Part shown: positions 48,794 through 62,400 of the stretch, piece by piece
How the letters are laid out: each line of letters starts with the position of its first letter
Position numbering within the stretch: the stretch's first letter is position 1
From: Anarhynchus alexandrinus
Lineage: Eukaryota; Chordata; Aves; Charadriiformes; Charadriidae
Direction of reading: 5' to 3'
Assembly: GCA_008711295.1 (NCBI GenBank)
Contig: VUYV01000192.1
Location: forward strand, 1 to 64,000
Length of the DNA: 64,000 bases
Program-made: the position numbers and the translations under genes
Notes under the pieces: generated by a model
The model's input: only the letters and a program-made list of their open reading frames with translations
The model's database searches: none
What the model was told of the DNA's origin: nothing

Positions 48794-51700
48794 TAATATA
48801 ATAAAAAGAAGTCACCTACCGTTCCATGCAAAACACATCTGTGCAGTAATGTAAAGATTATTCCATTAGACACTTGAATACACCCAAGAACTCCATTCTC
48901 AAGTCCTCTGGGCTTGTAAATCCAGCCAGTGAGCCTAGATGTCTTATACTATTAGTATAAGTCACCATAGTTATATATTTTCCTGTTGAAATAAACACTT
49001 CATGGTGTACTTAAAAGTTGGAGTTATACAGTTAAGCTTATCAGATTTATATTTAAAGTGCTTGCAAAGAGCTTGGCAGGTTAAGAACCTGTAAGATCTA
49101 CAGAATTTGAAAATACAATGTCTTGGCAAACAGAATTAATCTTAATAAAAATACTACTCTTTGCAGATACTGCTTTTGATCACAAAAAAACCCCAACCCT
49201 AGAACTAGATACAGGGTAACACAAACTTGTTAAATATATGACCCCCAGCATGCACATTAACAAAATAAACAGTATGAGAGGCATAACTGTACAAAAGATA
49301 TTCCGATCAGTGCTATAACCCAAGTGAGCATGTATTTATCACAAAGAGTGCTTTGCACATTTACCAGGCATACCACTCTTGTCAAAGTCACATAAGTAAC
49401 ATTTCTTCAGCACTAAGGATTTTTGAACCTAAGGAAAATATTAAGAAGTATTTCATCCAAACACAATTCTACTTCCTCAGGACATGGTGATGAGATCTCT
49501 GAAGAAAACCACCACCAGTAAGGTGTGTAAAAACTCTGCTCAGGGCCCTGGGATAGGAGATAAGAAACTCAGCTAAGAGCGAAAAGGATCAACAAGGTAA
49601 ACATGTCCAACACGAGAGAACTAAATGGGGATTGCACACCTTGCAGAGCAGCTACCCCTGCAAATTATGCTTCCTCTGAAGGTTGTACTAGCTCTTTTTG
49701 CTCTATCCATGTGAAAAACAGAAGCAAAAGTTTCTGATATCAAAATAGCTTTAGAAGTGCTGTAGAAATCATATATTAACCTTAATGTTACTGACTATTT
49801 GGGGAAAAGAAACACTGCCCCTTCTAAAGGATGATTGTCTTGCAAATTAAGACAAACAGAGCCAGGAATTCATTCTGGGAAGATTAGATCCCAGTAACTG
49901 ACCATTTAATGAGGCTTAGGCAGGCAACAAAGAAAGCATTAAAAGGAGTTGCAGCTTTCCTTTTTGACAAAGCATGGAATTATGAAACCAGAAGTAAATA
50001 TACTCCCTTTAAAAGTCAAGATACCCTAGATCTTGAAGGTAAGCGATTCTCTAATTTTCTGCTTTCAAACATAAGCTGCCTGAAGGGAATAGATGTTTTC
50101 TCAGTTCTGTTCCCTTTTAGCAAAATTCTATCCTGTGTACCATGTGGTGATGCTAATGAATCTGCATTTTTTTTTCCAAAGGTCTGCTTCTGTTTAATCA
50201 ACTAATGTTATTAAGACCAACACAAAAAAATTGCTCCTTTTATACACTTCACTGTAGCTTAGTTCTTAGACATTTAGTTTTACAAAGTGTATCATGTAAT
50301 CCTGTCATACTTGACGAGACAGAATTTCTACAAGCTTGAAGGGAAAAAAGTAAGTAATGACAATACTTTGGGGTTTGGTAAAGTAACTGGCTGACACTAT
50401 ATCTCATATTAGCAGTGAGCAGGACTACTGTCTGCAGTATGGTTACTCATCTTAATATTTTCCCATTAACATCTACCATATGCCTAGAATATCTATTTAA
50501 CACAAAACTGTAATTATTTTACCTAATTAACTGATACATTAAATCAAAGGCCGACTCTGCAAAGTAAGTTAAACCATACCAATTATGGATTGTGATGCGT
50601 ATTTTCATTCTTACAATTGTCAATGGAGTTTCTCTCTGACTATGATTAATGCAAACTGATTAACTCCCTTTTTATAGTTTTAATCTTCCTAAAATGTGTA
50701 AATATATTCTAGTATTAGCAGAAGGTCTTGAAATTACAGCTGAGGGAATTAATTTTTCCTTTATTTACTGAATGCAATCACCATTAGCTCAACCCCATCA
50801 ATGCTTTGTAAATCCCCAAACTCATGTATGTGAAGATAAAAAAAAAACAGATACCTCCATCCCTACTTCTCTTCTTTTTTTCAGGCTTACCTTACTGAAA
50901 TATACTTAACTGCATAGTCATTTCATGATCTGCAGTTTGAATGTTTGCCCAGCAGTCTAAACAAATTGGTTAGAACGCCTAGGAACCCAGTCTGGATTTA
51001 CAGTCTTATTGCAAATAGTTAAAGTCCCTTTGCCCTCCCTAAATACACATCGTGTCAACTAGCTACTCATTAATGAGCTATTTTAAATGCAAAATACACA
51101 CAGATATGTACAGTGATTAATAATAAGGGGTATAGAGCAAACATTATAACTTTATCATTTACTTCCTTGCTCACTTGCATTGGACCATACCACACTGAGT
51201 CAGTTCATTTCATTCCCTCTGACACTATTTCTTCAAATCTCAGAGTTTTAAACAAAGTGATGATTTTAAAGATGCAAATTCACAGTTCTGTTACAATTTC
51301 ATTCATCTCCAGCAACATCACCACTATAGTGGTTTTCCTTTTGCTTGTCATCTTTGGTACTCTCTTTTTCTCCGTCATCCTATCAGCTCATTGGTTACAC
51401 AGAGGATAGGAGGGAATTTAAGCATTCATCTAGGTTAAACCGTCATGCAAGAGATAAAAGCTGTCTTCAGACTCCTACAAACTCAGTACCAAGTTTCAGT
51501 TTCCTTCCATGAATGAGTTGGCAAAATCTTGGACATCACTTGATGATGGATAGTGGTGATCACCACTTGATCACTGGATAGTGGTGGTCTTCCATCTATT
51601 CAGCCTCTATGTATCTGTACCAATTACTTTGCACTCAGTACCACAGATAGACAGGTTTTATTATAAAAACTAGGATGTAAACACAGATAAGGATTTTGCT

Positions 51701-53266
51701 TTACTGCTATGCCTCTATGTATGTGCTGTAAATGTACAATATGTAAATAGCAAGCACTTTCCCTGGACCACTTCTACTAGTAGACCTAATCCACAAATCA
51801 AAAGCTACTCTGTCCAGGCCTAAACAACATTAATGCTGTAACTACTATATCACTTCTATAACCTTCCCCAGTCCAAGATGAAACTAAAATTAAAGATGGC
51901 TACAAAAAAGAAAACATTACTCCATGGCATTTGCTGACTTATTTAAATTGAAATGTCACATTAAACAGTTTCATTTTGGCAGTGTTCGACAGATCCAAAG
52001 CCATGCTTCCAGATTTACATGCCAAACCATGTTTCTACAGGAAACCTTTTTCTGTTTCTCTTGCTAGCGTGCTTGTTTAGCTCCTGGCAGCTCACCTGGT
52101 GGGCTGAAAGCCTGGATGACCTGGAAGACTAAGCATGAGCTCCTGACATCGGCAGCTCCCAGGCAGACTGCCAGGTGAACAGCTTCAAACCAGAGCACTA
52201 TTTTCTTTTTCCAGAGAAAAAGTCTCAACGAAAATACATTTGGAAATAAAGACTTCCACAAAACAGAACTACTGTACTTCGGTCAACTCTGCCTATGATA
52301 CATTTTTTTTTTCTTTAAAAAAGATTGGTTAAACATTTCAAAATTAATGTGTGACTCTCCCATTCAACGCACTTTACATTCAAGGAGGTATCACAACAAA
52401 CTCACATTTGAAGTGCTGTCCTTGTAGAGATGCGTATTTGTCTTAGATGATGAACCAATACTTATTTCACCTTATTGTGGCATGAGTTTCATCAAATATG
52501 AATAAAATATTGACTAAATTGCAGGTTTCTCCAGAGGCATTGCGAGGCATACTAAATATATGCCAATTCAGAAAGTAACATCACTGCTTTTGCAGGTGTA
52601 GCTGAGACTAATACAACAATTACTAGGCTAGAATTGCCTCTCAGAACAATGCAAATTAGAAGCAACTACACTGAAATGAACAGAGCTAACTAACAGAAAC
52701 ATGTATTTTAAAAAAGAGTATCTGGCTGACAAGATTCAAAATGAAGTGTTTTAAAGAAAACAGTATATGTGCAGATATTTGACAGCTAAAAGCCTTGGAT
52801 CACTTCTCACTTAAAATAGGTTTCACTAATAAAATTCAGATAACTTGACAAAAAATGAAAAGGAATTAAGTTAAAACATAATTACCCTAAGAGGTATGCC
52901 TGTGTGATCAACAAAATGACCAACGTTCAGTAGCACTGAACAATTTGAACAATTTTGTCAAGCGAGACCAGCAAATAATTTATATCTTCCATTGTTAAAT
53001 GTTCTGCCAAAAAATGAGCACAAGTAGGAAATTCCTAAACATTCACCCTGAAGGGAAGTCCAGGAAGAAACTCTAAATTGCATAGATACTATATATGCAC
53101 TAGAGTGTCTAGCCAATTTTCCTCCCTTTAAAACTAAGCTAAGCGCATCACTCAACAGGGCAAATATCATGGTTTCTACCACTTTCCTTCAAAAGGATCT
53201 GTAACTCTTTATTCTTAGACTTTTAAGCCTTTTTGAATACATAAGTAGCTCTCACAGTGCTGGTAT
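48794..53266. other. Unique sequence, possible conserved noncoding stretch
   Basis: No gene or repeat is recognised apart from the tandem duplication at 51.5 kb. Positions 50490-50790 are rich in TAAT and GATTAA motifs (see findings). An octamer ATGCAAAT occurs near 52650. Confidence 0.5.
51537..51589. repeat. Short tandem duplication with embedded 16-bp palindrome
   Basis: Two near-identical units stand head to tail: 'cacttgatgatggatagtgg' at 51537 and 'cacttgatcactggatagtg' at 51564. Each is about 27 bp, with a few substitutions and a one-base length difference. The first unit and the start of the second together form a perfect palindrome, AGTGGTGATCACCACT, at 51552-51567. It is probably a local slippage duplication. 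No repeat family is recognised. Confidence 0.75.
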
Positions 53267-53420
53267 TAGGCCCAGGTTTTCAAAGGAGTTTAGCTTATTT
53301 TAGCACCTCAATAAATCAGCAGATTTTCAAGTAAGCTCAGCTTGTTGTTATTAAGCATCTTAAGAGTAAGAAGGAGACAGAGTATGGACGTCTTGAGCAC
53401 TTTTTCAAAATTTGACCCTT
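53267..53420. repeat. Possible MITE-like element with worn terminal inverted repeats
   Basis: The left end reads 'aggcccaggttttcaaagga' and the right end 'gagcactttttcaaaatttg' followed by 'accc'. Reverse-complementing the right end gives 'gggtcaaattttgaaaaagt', which aligns loosely with the left. The pattern (gggcc, attttcaaaggtgctgagc near both ends, about 150 bp apart) matches a class of non-autonomous palindromic repeats seen in crocodilians, turtles and birds. Divergence between arms is high, so confidence is low. Confidence 0.33.
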
Positions 53421-56400
53421 TAATTTTCTCTCCCTAAGGAATTCTGGAAATTCTTATTCCAATTCCAGGTGCCATGTAATTAAATGGTTAGGCATTAGGG
53501 TCACAAAAATCTCACCCTTAAAACAATCCCATACTTACAGTAAATGGGACAGAGATCATGCAAAGCTAACTTCATCTTTATCTGATTACATTACAGCACC
53601 TATGGTTAGGTCTATATGTTATGATCTTGCCTACAATGTCCATATCCCACTCCAAGGTAAGCTCAAAGCTCACCTTCCAGGCTTGGGCTTTGACAGGAAT
53701 CCCTCTAGTTGGGCAATCCAGTACACCCATCTACTACACTGCATGCATCAAGCCAAGATCTCCCGCCTGCTCAAAAGGGGCTTTTATGCTTTCCCAGCAT
53801 TTTCACACAACACAAGGGATCTTGTTTGAGAGGACCCACTGCCCATAACCACAGAAAAAACAGCAGAAAATGCTAATGGAAACTCATCTTGAGTGGAAAT
53901 TCTGACCAACAGCAACTGCAAACAGGGATGGCAGTTTTTATGGTATGGCCTGTGATTCAGCAGAAAAGTTGTTCTTAAGAAAAAATACAACAAAATAAGG
54001 CATAACAGTGTGACAAAAAGACATAACACTGACTGCTCACTGAAAACATTTGGCCTTATACTGTAAGCTGTTAAAACTGGAGGGGGGATGTGAGAAAGGG
54101 GGCATAGAGAATTACATGATGCAGATAGCTGAAGAATGGGACATAATTGCCATATTTTGCCATAATTTGGTCAAACTTCTACTTTCACTTAGCATTTCTC
54201 TATACTGTATACTCCTGTGCTTTATAAAGGCTGCCTACATAGCTTTTTGCTGCCAATTTTGAGTCCTTGAGTTTGGGATTTCTTCACAAACATGGCATTT
54301 TTCCAGCTGCTGACATGTTCTTCAGTGAAAGGTTGCATAGAGAGGGCATTTCTTTGTCCTCGATTCAATTCATAAGATATGTGCTAGAGGACTTTTTTCT
54401 GGTCATGATATGTCTTGCTGATTTATGGTAACTGACAGCTTCCACAAGGAGAAGTGTAGGAATTGTTTTCCAGCTTTCTAAAGTAAACCGTTCCTGATCA
54501 GTGCTTTTCATTAGATATTTGGTCAAAATTTATTTAATGGGACTTGGGGGCAGGGAGGGTAGGATTAAGTTGAAAGGCATTACTGATAAAGAGCCATATT
54601 ACTTTTTTTTTTTCTTTTCACCAATTTTATTCAAACTGTTCTAAATGATTTTTTTTCTATAGGAAAAATTATAATTTATTATGAAATACACTTTAATCAC
54701 ACTTAAGGCAAGATATACATTGTCAGGTAGCCTGGAGATTACACTTGCTCATGTTTGAGAATTGTATCCAATTATTGTAAAGGTACCTATATAGCTAAAC
54801 AGAACTATGTTAGTGTAAAAAAACAGTAGTATTTTAGTATTTTATGAAATGCAAATTGCATAGATACAAACATAGCAACCCTTATTTTGTTACTATTGTT
54901 CTGAAGTTTTAGAACAAAATATATTCCAAGTAATGTTGCTCAAATGAAGCCCATTACAAAATGTTGACCATTTTGCCAGTTTGCTATTGCTTTTAGTTTC
55001 TCAGCTACTCCTTGCTGCAACAATTAAAAATGGGCCTTCTTAAAGAAGAAAAATCTTTAGTAAAGAAAATTTAAAGCAATATACTCTAATGAACACAATA
55101 AAAAAACCCCATGTCCTTCAACAATCTAAAAATGAATATAGTAACCCTTGAAGAATTTAAACCTCATTTGTATGGTGAAAGTGAGTTAGTAGGCCCTGAA
55201 GCACTAATCAGATGTATTAAAAATGAAAGAAAATATCAGACATGGGAAATGGTTGTAATTAAAATTTGAACACATACAAACACAACAGCTCCAACATTAC
55301 TAAATGGAAGTCAAACAATGGTATTTGGTGTTAGGGGACTGAATAATAAGCCACCATTTAATCACCCCCATCTGTTCTTGTAAGTGCATACTTTGCAAAG
55401 TATTATATTAATTCCAGGTATTAGAGAGTTAATTATCTCACAAAGGATGCAAGCCTTGTTGGCCTTACACCAGCAGTCAAAGATTCTATTTTAAGAAAAC
55501 CAAACATTTGAGGTTTTTTGAAACTTGCTTTCATTCTGCATCAGAAATCAACAGAGTGGGGGAGGGTGCGTGAAGGAATTAGTTTTTCATTTAAAATAAT
55601 GTTTTAGAATTCTGCTTCCAAAAGCTTTTTAAAAAAAATCTATATTTTTTTCTTATTAGTTTGACCTGATTTCACGAGCTATCAGCAATAGCAATCATTA
55701 ATATTACCAAATCACTAACAGCTTATCTGTTGCATTTAATTTTTAAGTGCACAATAGCTTCTACTTAAAACTTCTTTTCTACATCAAAAAGTTTCCCAGT
55801 TCTACTGTAATAGACTGGCAACTTCTTCAGGGTCAAGTTGTCTCCTTATTTTCATATTTCTATCACTATCTTTAAAGTTGTCCCACAAAACAGCCTTAAA
55901 GTGTTCTTTCTTGGCATCCATTTGAAAATACAGCTATAGATGCAGAAGTTGTCAGCCAGTTGCAATGTATTTGCATTAAGTAGTTGGATTACAGAAAGCT
56001 CAGGGTACAACTGGTTAGTGCAGCACATAATTTTTTTCCCTATCCTTATTTCTCCCCTCCCACTACTAGATACCTCACTCCCACTTAGCTCATGGCAATA
56101 GAATATTCCATTTTCCAGTAAAGTAGTCCTAATGATTCCATTTTCCCACTACACACAAGATACTCTCTCTTGTGAACTGCAAAGAGCATTTTTTAATTAA
56201 ATTGCAAAAATTACATGTAGCATTATAACAGCTAAGAAAAATAGAAGTTAATAAGATGTAGAGAATGTGCTACACGAAGGTATTTGTCATAGAAATTACC
56301 TTGGTCCTTTCCAAGTTTCAATCTCGCATTCTCCTGATAGAGCCATCTCTTTGTCCTGTCACCGCATCAGCTGTCCATCAGCTTTCTACAGATCTGACAG

Positions 56401-59400
56401 ATCTTCATCCTTTTCTGTTTCCTTTAAGAAACCTTGCTAGGAACCATTTTTTTTTTCTTCTGAGTCAGGTTTAGTCTAGCAACCTTTAGTGCTTTCCTCT
56501 TTACACTTGATGCAAAAAGTAGTCCACAAAAACTCCTAGTATTGCTTGACTTTAATCACTATTTACTACTGAAGAGTGGAAATAAGAACACACTCTCTTG
56601 CTGTTAGCCTCAGATACTACTCAGGCTGTTTTACATGATCTGCTAACAATAAGGTTATGTGATAATTTTTATATCTTACAACTTCATGCATTTCTTTTAT
56701 TCAATAACATCTTTTCTGATAATATCTGTCATCCTACCTACTTGATTTCCACAGGCTTTCACTTGACAGATCGCTACATACCTACTACTTTACATCAAGA
56801 AAGAAAAATTACTTTTGAACGCTGGCATCCCGTCTCTTTTTCTGACTGAGAACAGAATGAGCACTTTTAGCTGTAGTTGATATCCCTGGCCAAGTCTCAT
56901 CAATCCACTGAAACCCAGTTCCTTTCAAATCTTCTGGGTGTTTTAGGAAACAGAAAGATAGCTTTCTATTACCTTCCTCTTTCCCCTGCTTTCCTCCCAT
57001 CCCCCGCAACCACCACCTCATTTTTTAGGCACCAAATGGCATTGAAATATATCTTTGCACTGAGGAGGGGGTATTTTTTTTTTTTTTTAAATCACAGCCA
57101 TAGTTCTCATCAACTCCATTATTAAATAGCAGAAAGTATTTTTATTTGACAATCTGAATCTGTCCATCATCTTGTTCAAATTTCAAGTTACAATTAAGCA
57201 TTTGGATACTCCTAAAATTTTGTATATGCTATTTTCCTTTTTTGACGAAACCCACAGTGGAAAAACAGTCCTTTAATTTTAGTTTACAGTCTATCTAGTT
57301 TCAAAATCCACTTTTTTTTTTATTAAAAAAACCAAATGACAACAATGCTTCAGGAAGACCTTTGTATTTTCTGGAAGCACTGCTTGCAGAGATAGCTAAG
57401 AACCTGACACTTGGATTTGAGTTTTGTACGTCTCAACAGTTTGGGTACATGGTGCGACACATTTCTTTTTCCACTGTTTTACATGAAGTCAGGCTGTACA
57501 ATCATCAAAACAAGCCACAGATCCATACTACAACCATATATCCCAGTGTTTCCGACAGAAAAAGTAGTAGTTCCTATGAAGTTTGCAAGCTTTGACAAAC
57601 CTGCACTTGTATTTGGAGTCTTCCATGGACCCAAAGAAAATCCTGGGAGTGAATCTGTATCCATAATTCACATGCATATTTTTCCCCATCAGCTGCAGAA
57701 CCCTGAAATTTGAATTGTGATCAAGAGTCTCAGAAATAGGTACTGGTATAGAATAGGATGCTCTAGTAGCAGTTTAATGGCATATTTATTTAATGAGACA
57801 TACACCACTGTTCACTTACCTGCTTTGATCAACACTGCTCCTAGTCCCCAGTAGAGTCCTACCATGCTTATGTTATCCTGCAGTACATATCCCCATCCTT
57901 GTGACTCACGTATTTCCTCCAATCTATTTCATTCTTATGTAAATCTTGTGCTCTGAAATGTTGTCTTTATGCAAATTTCAAGCAAATATATCATGTTTGT
58001 TTTACTTCTTTAAGAAAACTGCAGTTGGTAGTCAAAGAGCTTAGGAAAACTACCAGAAGATAATCAGGGATAAAAGTGGGTCTCTGGGAAAAGATATGGA
58101 CTCTTGCAGAAAGTAATCTAAGAAACCAAAGATCGCATAATGAAGCTAGAAAAGGAAGGTCTCTTGTGCTGAGAGAAAGTGTGATGAATACAAGTTCTGA
58201 ATTCGCTATTGACACTAACTCTAGTTTCTAATCTAAACCTATAATCATGAAGCATCAGGGAGAACTTTATAGACACTCATCACCTACTTCAAATAAAATT
58301 GGCTTAGACTCCCTTAAGTCCTATACGTGAACTCAAAGCTAAATCTCCCAAACAGCAAGAAAGCCAAGAATTAATGAGAACAGTAAAATAATTGAAAATA
58401 TTATTGAATAATAGTGCATTTTCTCCTCTAGTAGATGTATTACTCAAACCATTTGATTGCAACCTAATTAAGAATCTACTTGCACTCTGAAGCTGGACTG
58501 GAGATGATCGTTGCAAATGAAATGGGCGTAAGCTATGCAATATTCACTGTTCCTACACCTAGCATCCGCTTCAAAACCTTTATTTCTTCTTATTTATACA
58601 AGAAGAAAATACAATACTCACTGTTTCAACAAACAGCTGCTACAAGTTTGTTAGTACGCACAGCAATTGTGGAAACATTTAGCAATTCATTCAGATGGGG
58701 TGGCTGAATGGGCAGTAAAAATGAGCTGTTCTATCCCAAACTAAATGTTTCAGTAGTACGATCTTCCATAAATCATAGATTACAGACTTCATGCCGTCTG
58801 TGGGAACTAAGGCCATCATATTGAGTCTAATCAGCATTTCCTTTATTTTCAAAATGTATGACATAGAAAGCCCATTATGAAACTAGAGTGGCACACATCA
58901 CGACATACAGTTGTCATAGCACATGTCATCATCATTCAGTGCCTACTCGTTATTCAATACCTTGGTGTAAACGTATACTTCAGAAAACAATTCTAAAGAG
59001 ACAACAACTTCACTACAGAGAGAGTTATGTATTCCATAACAACACGCATGAAAGAAGTTGTACTTGGAGATTTGCTAAAGACTGATGAGTGAATTCATGG
59101 CAACTTGGTCACTAAAAAGCTACACACACCATAATATCACTCTTGTCTCTCTAACTGTCGAGATGAAGAATATTCTTCCATTGTGTGAAATACTCTGGAT
59201 ACGAAGTAAAGCGTGGACATTTGACATAACTCAAAACATATCATTTTTATGGTTTCTACATGTCCTTTTCCAAAAGTCCTGATTTGTATCTAATATGTAT
59301 CACTGACATTTCTTCCCTCTCCCCTTATCCCCATCTTGATTTTTATCTGGATAAAGTGATGCAACTAGAAGAGATTGCATTAGCTGTGCTGGCATCTCTG

Positions 59401-59414
59401 AGCAGGGACCAAAC
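53421..59414. other. Unique AT-rich sequence, nothing recognised
   Basis: G-rich patch at 54545-54565, a 16-bp palindrome at 55.4 kb and a run of 15 T at 57074-57088. Open frames up to 100 codons are unrecognised and mutually overlapping. No gene is called. Confidence 0.55.
55388..55403. repeat. 16-bp perfect palindrome
   Basis: ATACTTTGCAAAGTAT equals its own reverse complement over 16 bp. It lies in unique AT-rich sequence with no recognised repeat around it. Its meaning is unknown: it could be a dimeric transcription-factor site or chance. Confidence 0.7.
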
Positions 59415-59459
59415 ATTTCCATAGCAACTTGGTACTGCTACACCTCCTTGGTAACCAAC
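59415..59459. promoter_or_regulatory. Two RFX/X-box-like motifs close together
   Basis: ATTTCCATAGCAAC (59415-59428) has a perfect AGCAAC right half of the RFX X-box and a one-base-off left half. About 20 bp later TTGGTAACCAAC (59448-59459) carries another half site. The RFX consensus used is GTNRCC, a 0-3 base spacer, RGYAAC. No promoter or gene is seen nearby, so an enhancer role is speculative. Confidence 0.2.
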
Positions 59460-62400
59460 TTAATGTAATTATTTATGATATTTACCTGTATTAATGCTCT
59501 AAGGCTGAATATTTTAGGAGTCTCATTCTTAAATGTATTTATTAGTTTCACAAATAAATCACCTTATGACTAGGCACATTTTTTATTGTTTTGTGTAATA
59601 TCTAATAAAACCCCTTCCCACATATACAACAAGCTTCTTCAATCAGTAAATCCCCAAACCACCAAAAAGCCCTAAAAAAAAAAAAAAACCCAAACAACTC
59701 CAACAGTCAAGCAGAACAGCTTTGTAAGGAGGAGGGGAAAAAAAAAATCCATTTTCATTAATGACCAAGATTTAAAGGAATTTAAAAATAATTTTATTTT
59801 TTACACAATGCTTCAGTTTGAGATTACTTTCCTGGTTCAAAAATCTGACTCAAAATCTCTAGACTTTGGTACAGATCCATCTTAAGTCTATATAAAGTAT
59901 ATCTAACTTTTAATAAGTGGTAATAATGAAGGAAACAGTGTAATCAACACACCCTTTTGAACTTCAGACCTGTTTTTCTAGTAGCTGCATGCAAGACAAG
60001 TTCAACCTGTGTGCTAGCACCCTTTACAGTACTACAGATTAAACTGTGAAGAACTACTCACAGAATTTACAGGCTCCTCCTCTCCATCTTCCATGACAAT
60101 TTTTTTTTAAATTTTAAAAATCTTTTAATAAAAATTGTGGTTAAAAAGAAAATTATTATACCTTATTCAACTTTAAGTATTCAGCTTCTTTGGGTTCAAG
60201 CTGTAAGTGCCCTATGAAAAACACAACAGCAAAAAGAAACCAATGCACAACCAAATGTATGAGAGATGCATAAGAAGTTTTAATACATTATGTGACTGCA
60301 AGAGCAGGAACTGCAGTGATATGCACTTCTGAGACTGTGTGAAATAGTTAAAAAAACTTTTTTGATAAGGTAAAAACATGTCTTAATGAGTTAGTTTTAG
60401 GGTTACAATAAGACCGTAGGAAATTGAACTGCTATAAAACAATAATTGTATGTCTCTTAATTTTTCTTAAAGATACTTTACACACTCCAAACAGTGCTAT
60501 GTCTGTCTGCACTAAAGTACTTGAGAGACAGTGAGCACATGTATGACTACATTCATAACTACAAACATTTAGTATCTTGAAAAGCACCAGAAAAGCATCA
60601 CTATGCCAGGATAATGATCACTTCATGACATTGATTTCTTGTAAAACATCTGCACTAGGGAAGTGGCAATTATTTTTTCACTGTCTGTTGAGCACAGAAA
60701 ACTGAGGCCTCAGAAAACATAGCAAAAACAAGAGAGTTTGACTTCTAAAGTTCCAGTCTAAAGATACATTGTAGACACTGTATTTGTATGGTCTTTGTTG
60801 TATGATCAAAGCCTAAGTCATCAGTTCAATCCAAGGGTATCTAGCAATAAGCAGCATGCCAGTTCTCCTACTTCTGAAAGATCAGGTTCAAAGTTTGTTG
60901 GCAAGCTATCTGAAAGTCACCTGCCTTATAGATCTGTCTGAAATAAGGGAGAGGAATGCTGGCAAAATGGAAAAGATGAGTTGTCTACTTCTTTAAGCTT
61001 GTCCCTGGAAGTACCTGCAGTGGCAACAGGCTGGCAGAAGAAAAGGACAGACAGAAAAACATGTGACGAAAAGACAGACACAGAGCAAAAGATAAAGCAG
61101 CAGGAACACAACAGTGCAAAATCTAGAAGGCAGAAATAAGGAATATGATTTAATGATGAATGAAGAATGTCAGATAAATGGTTTAATCCAAAAGTAATTG
61201 AAGACAATGGGAAGACTTTCAAAATGGTTTGATATAAGGCTTGTAATCTTAAATGACTGCATTTAGAATCACTGCTTGACCAGCATATCAAAAAAGTGAG
61301 CACTGCTTAAAAAGTGACTCCGTAAAGCCTCTTCTGAGATGAAGATGCCACTACTTCTTTGAAGATACAGTCATTAAAGGATGAAGCATGTGAACAGTCA
61401 GTCTGAGGCCTCTGAAGTTTAACTATAATCTCCTTATTATTTCTTACAGAGTTTCTGAAATCTTCTCTGGTGAAAAGGGGAAGCAAAACTGAGGCCAACA
61501 GCTTCGTCTGGAAGTTACCTGTAGACTAATTTTATTCTCAGCATTTTTTATGTGTGCATGAGCATGTTCATGCATGTATGCGCGATTCTAATGGGATCTA
61601 AGCTTTTTGCTGTTGCATTTACATGAACGAACACAGAAATGCAGTGTAATTTCCTACCTTACATTAGCTGTTTGTTATAGCTGCTTGTCACCCACCAATA
61701 GATATACATTTGCTTTTTATATTCATGATTCAATTAAGTATAGTTAGGAGATGCTCCTGTAAGGGAAGAATTCCTCTATCAAGGGCTCATTTTTTTATTA
61801 AAAAACAAATCTTTATTGAAGCTAAGTGATTCTTTTGTGATTCAGAAAAGAAGCCAATGACACTAACATAAAACAAGTTCAGTTTTAGTGAATTCTGAAG
61901 CAAACACAAATAGGTAGATAAGTACACTCAAATACATTCACAGACACAATGTCTTGAAGTAGACATTAGACACTGAATAAGGCATTCTTGTCCCAATGCA
62001 GAAAATTCATTTGTATTTGTGTGGTAGGGTTCTGAAGAGAAGCAAGGCTGAAAAGTGATGCATTTGTATTTACAACTAATATTCAATTGTAGAAAGCTCT
62101 ATTCTCTTTACATAGAAGGCTAAATAATACAGGCTGTGTGGTCTTAAGTATAACCAATGTTTTGTTGTTGTTTTGTTGGTTTTTTTTACTTTAATAATTC
62201 CAGTTGAATAATTGTGTTAAACAAGACATTGCTATGATAGAGAAATGACAAATAAAAAAATATAGTAAGAGTATGAGGCACCAGTAGAGAAAACATGTTT
62301 GTAAAACAGTTATCCAACTTGTATATATGGAAGACAAGCAAATATGGTACAGATTTCATGGGTGTTTTGCCTGACTATAGACCAGACAGTCAAGATCAAA

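Noticed and set aside
60660..60720. Another possible MIR match ('gaaaactgaggcctcagaaa')
   Set aside because: Only one short block matches and the order of neighbouring blocks fails.
60926..61303. 125-codon minus-strand Cys/Ser/Leu-rich frame
   Set aside because: Purine bias of the + strand explains both the open frame and the amino-acid content.
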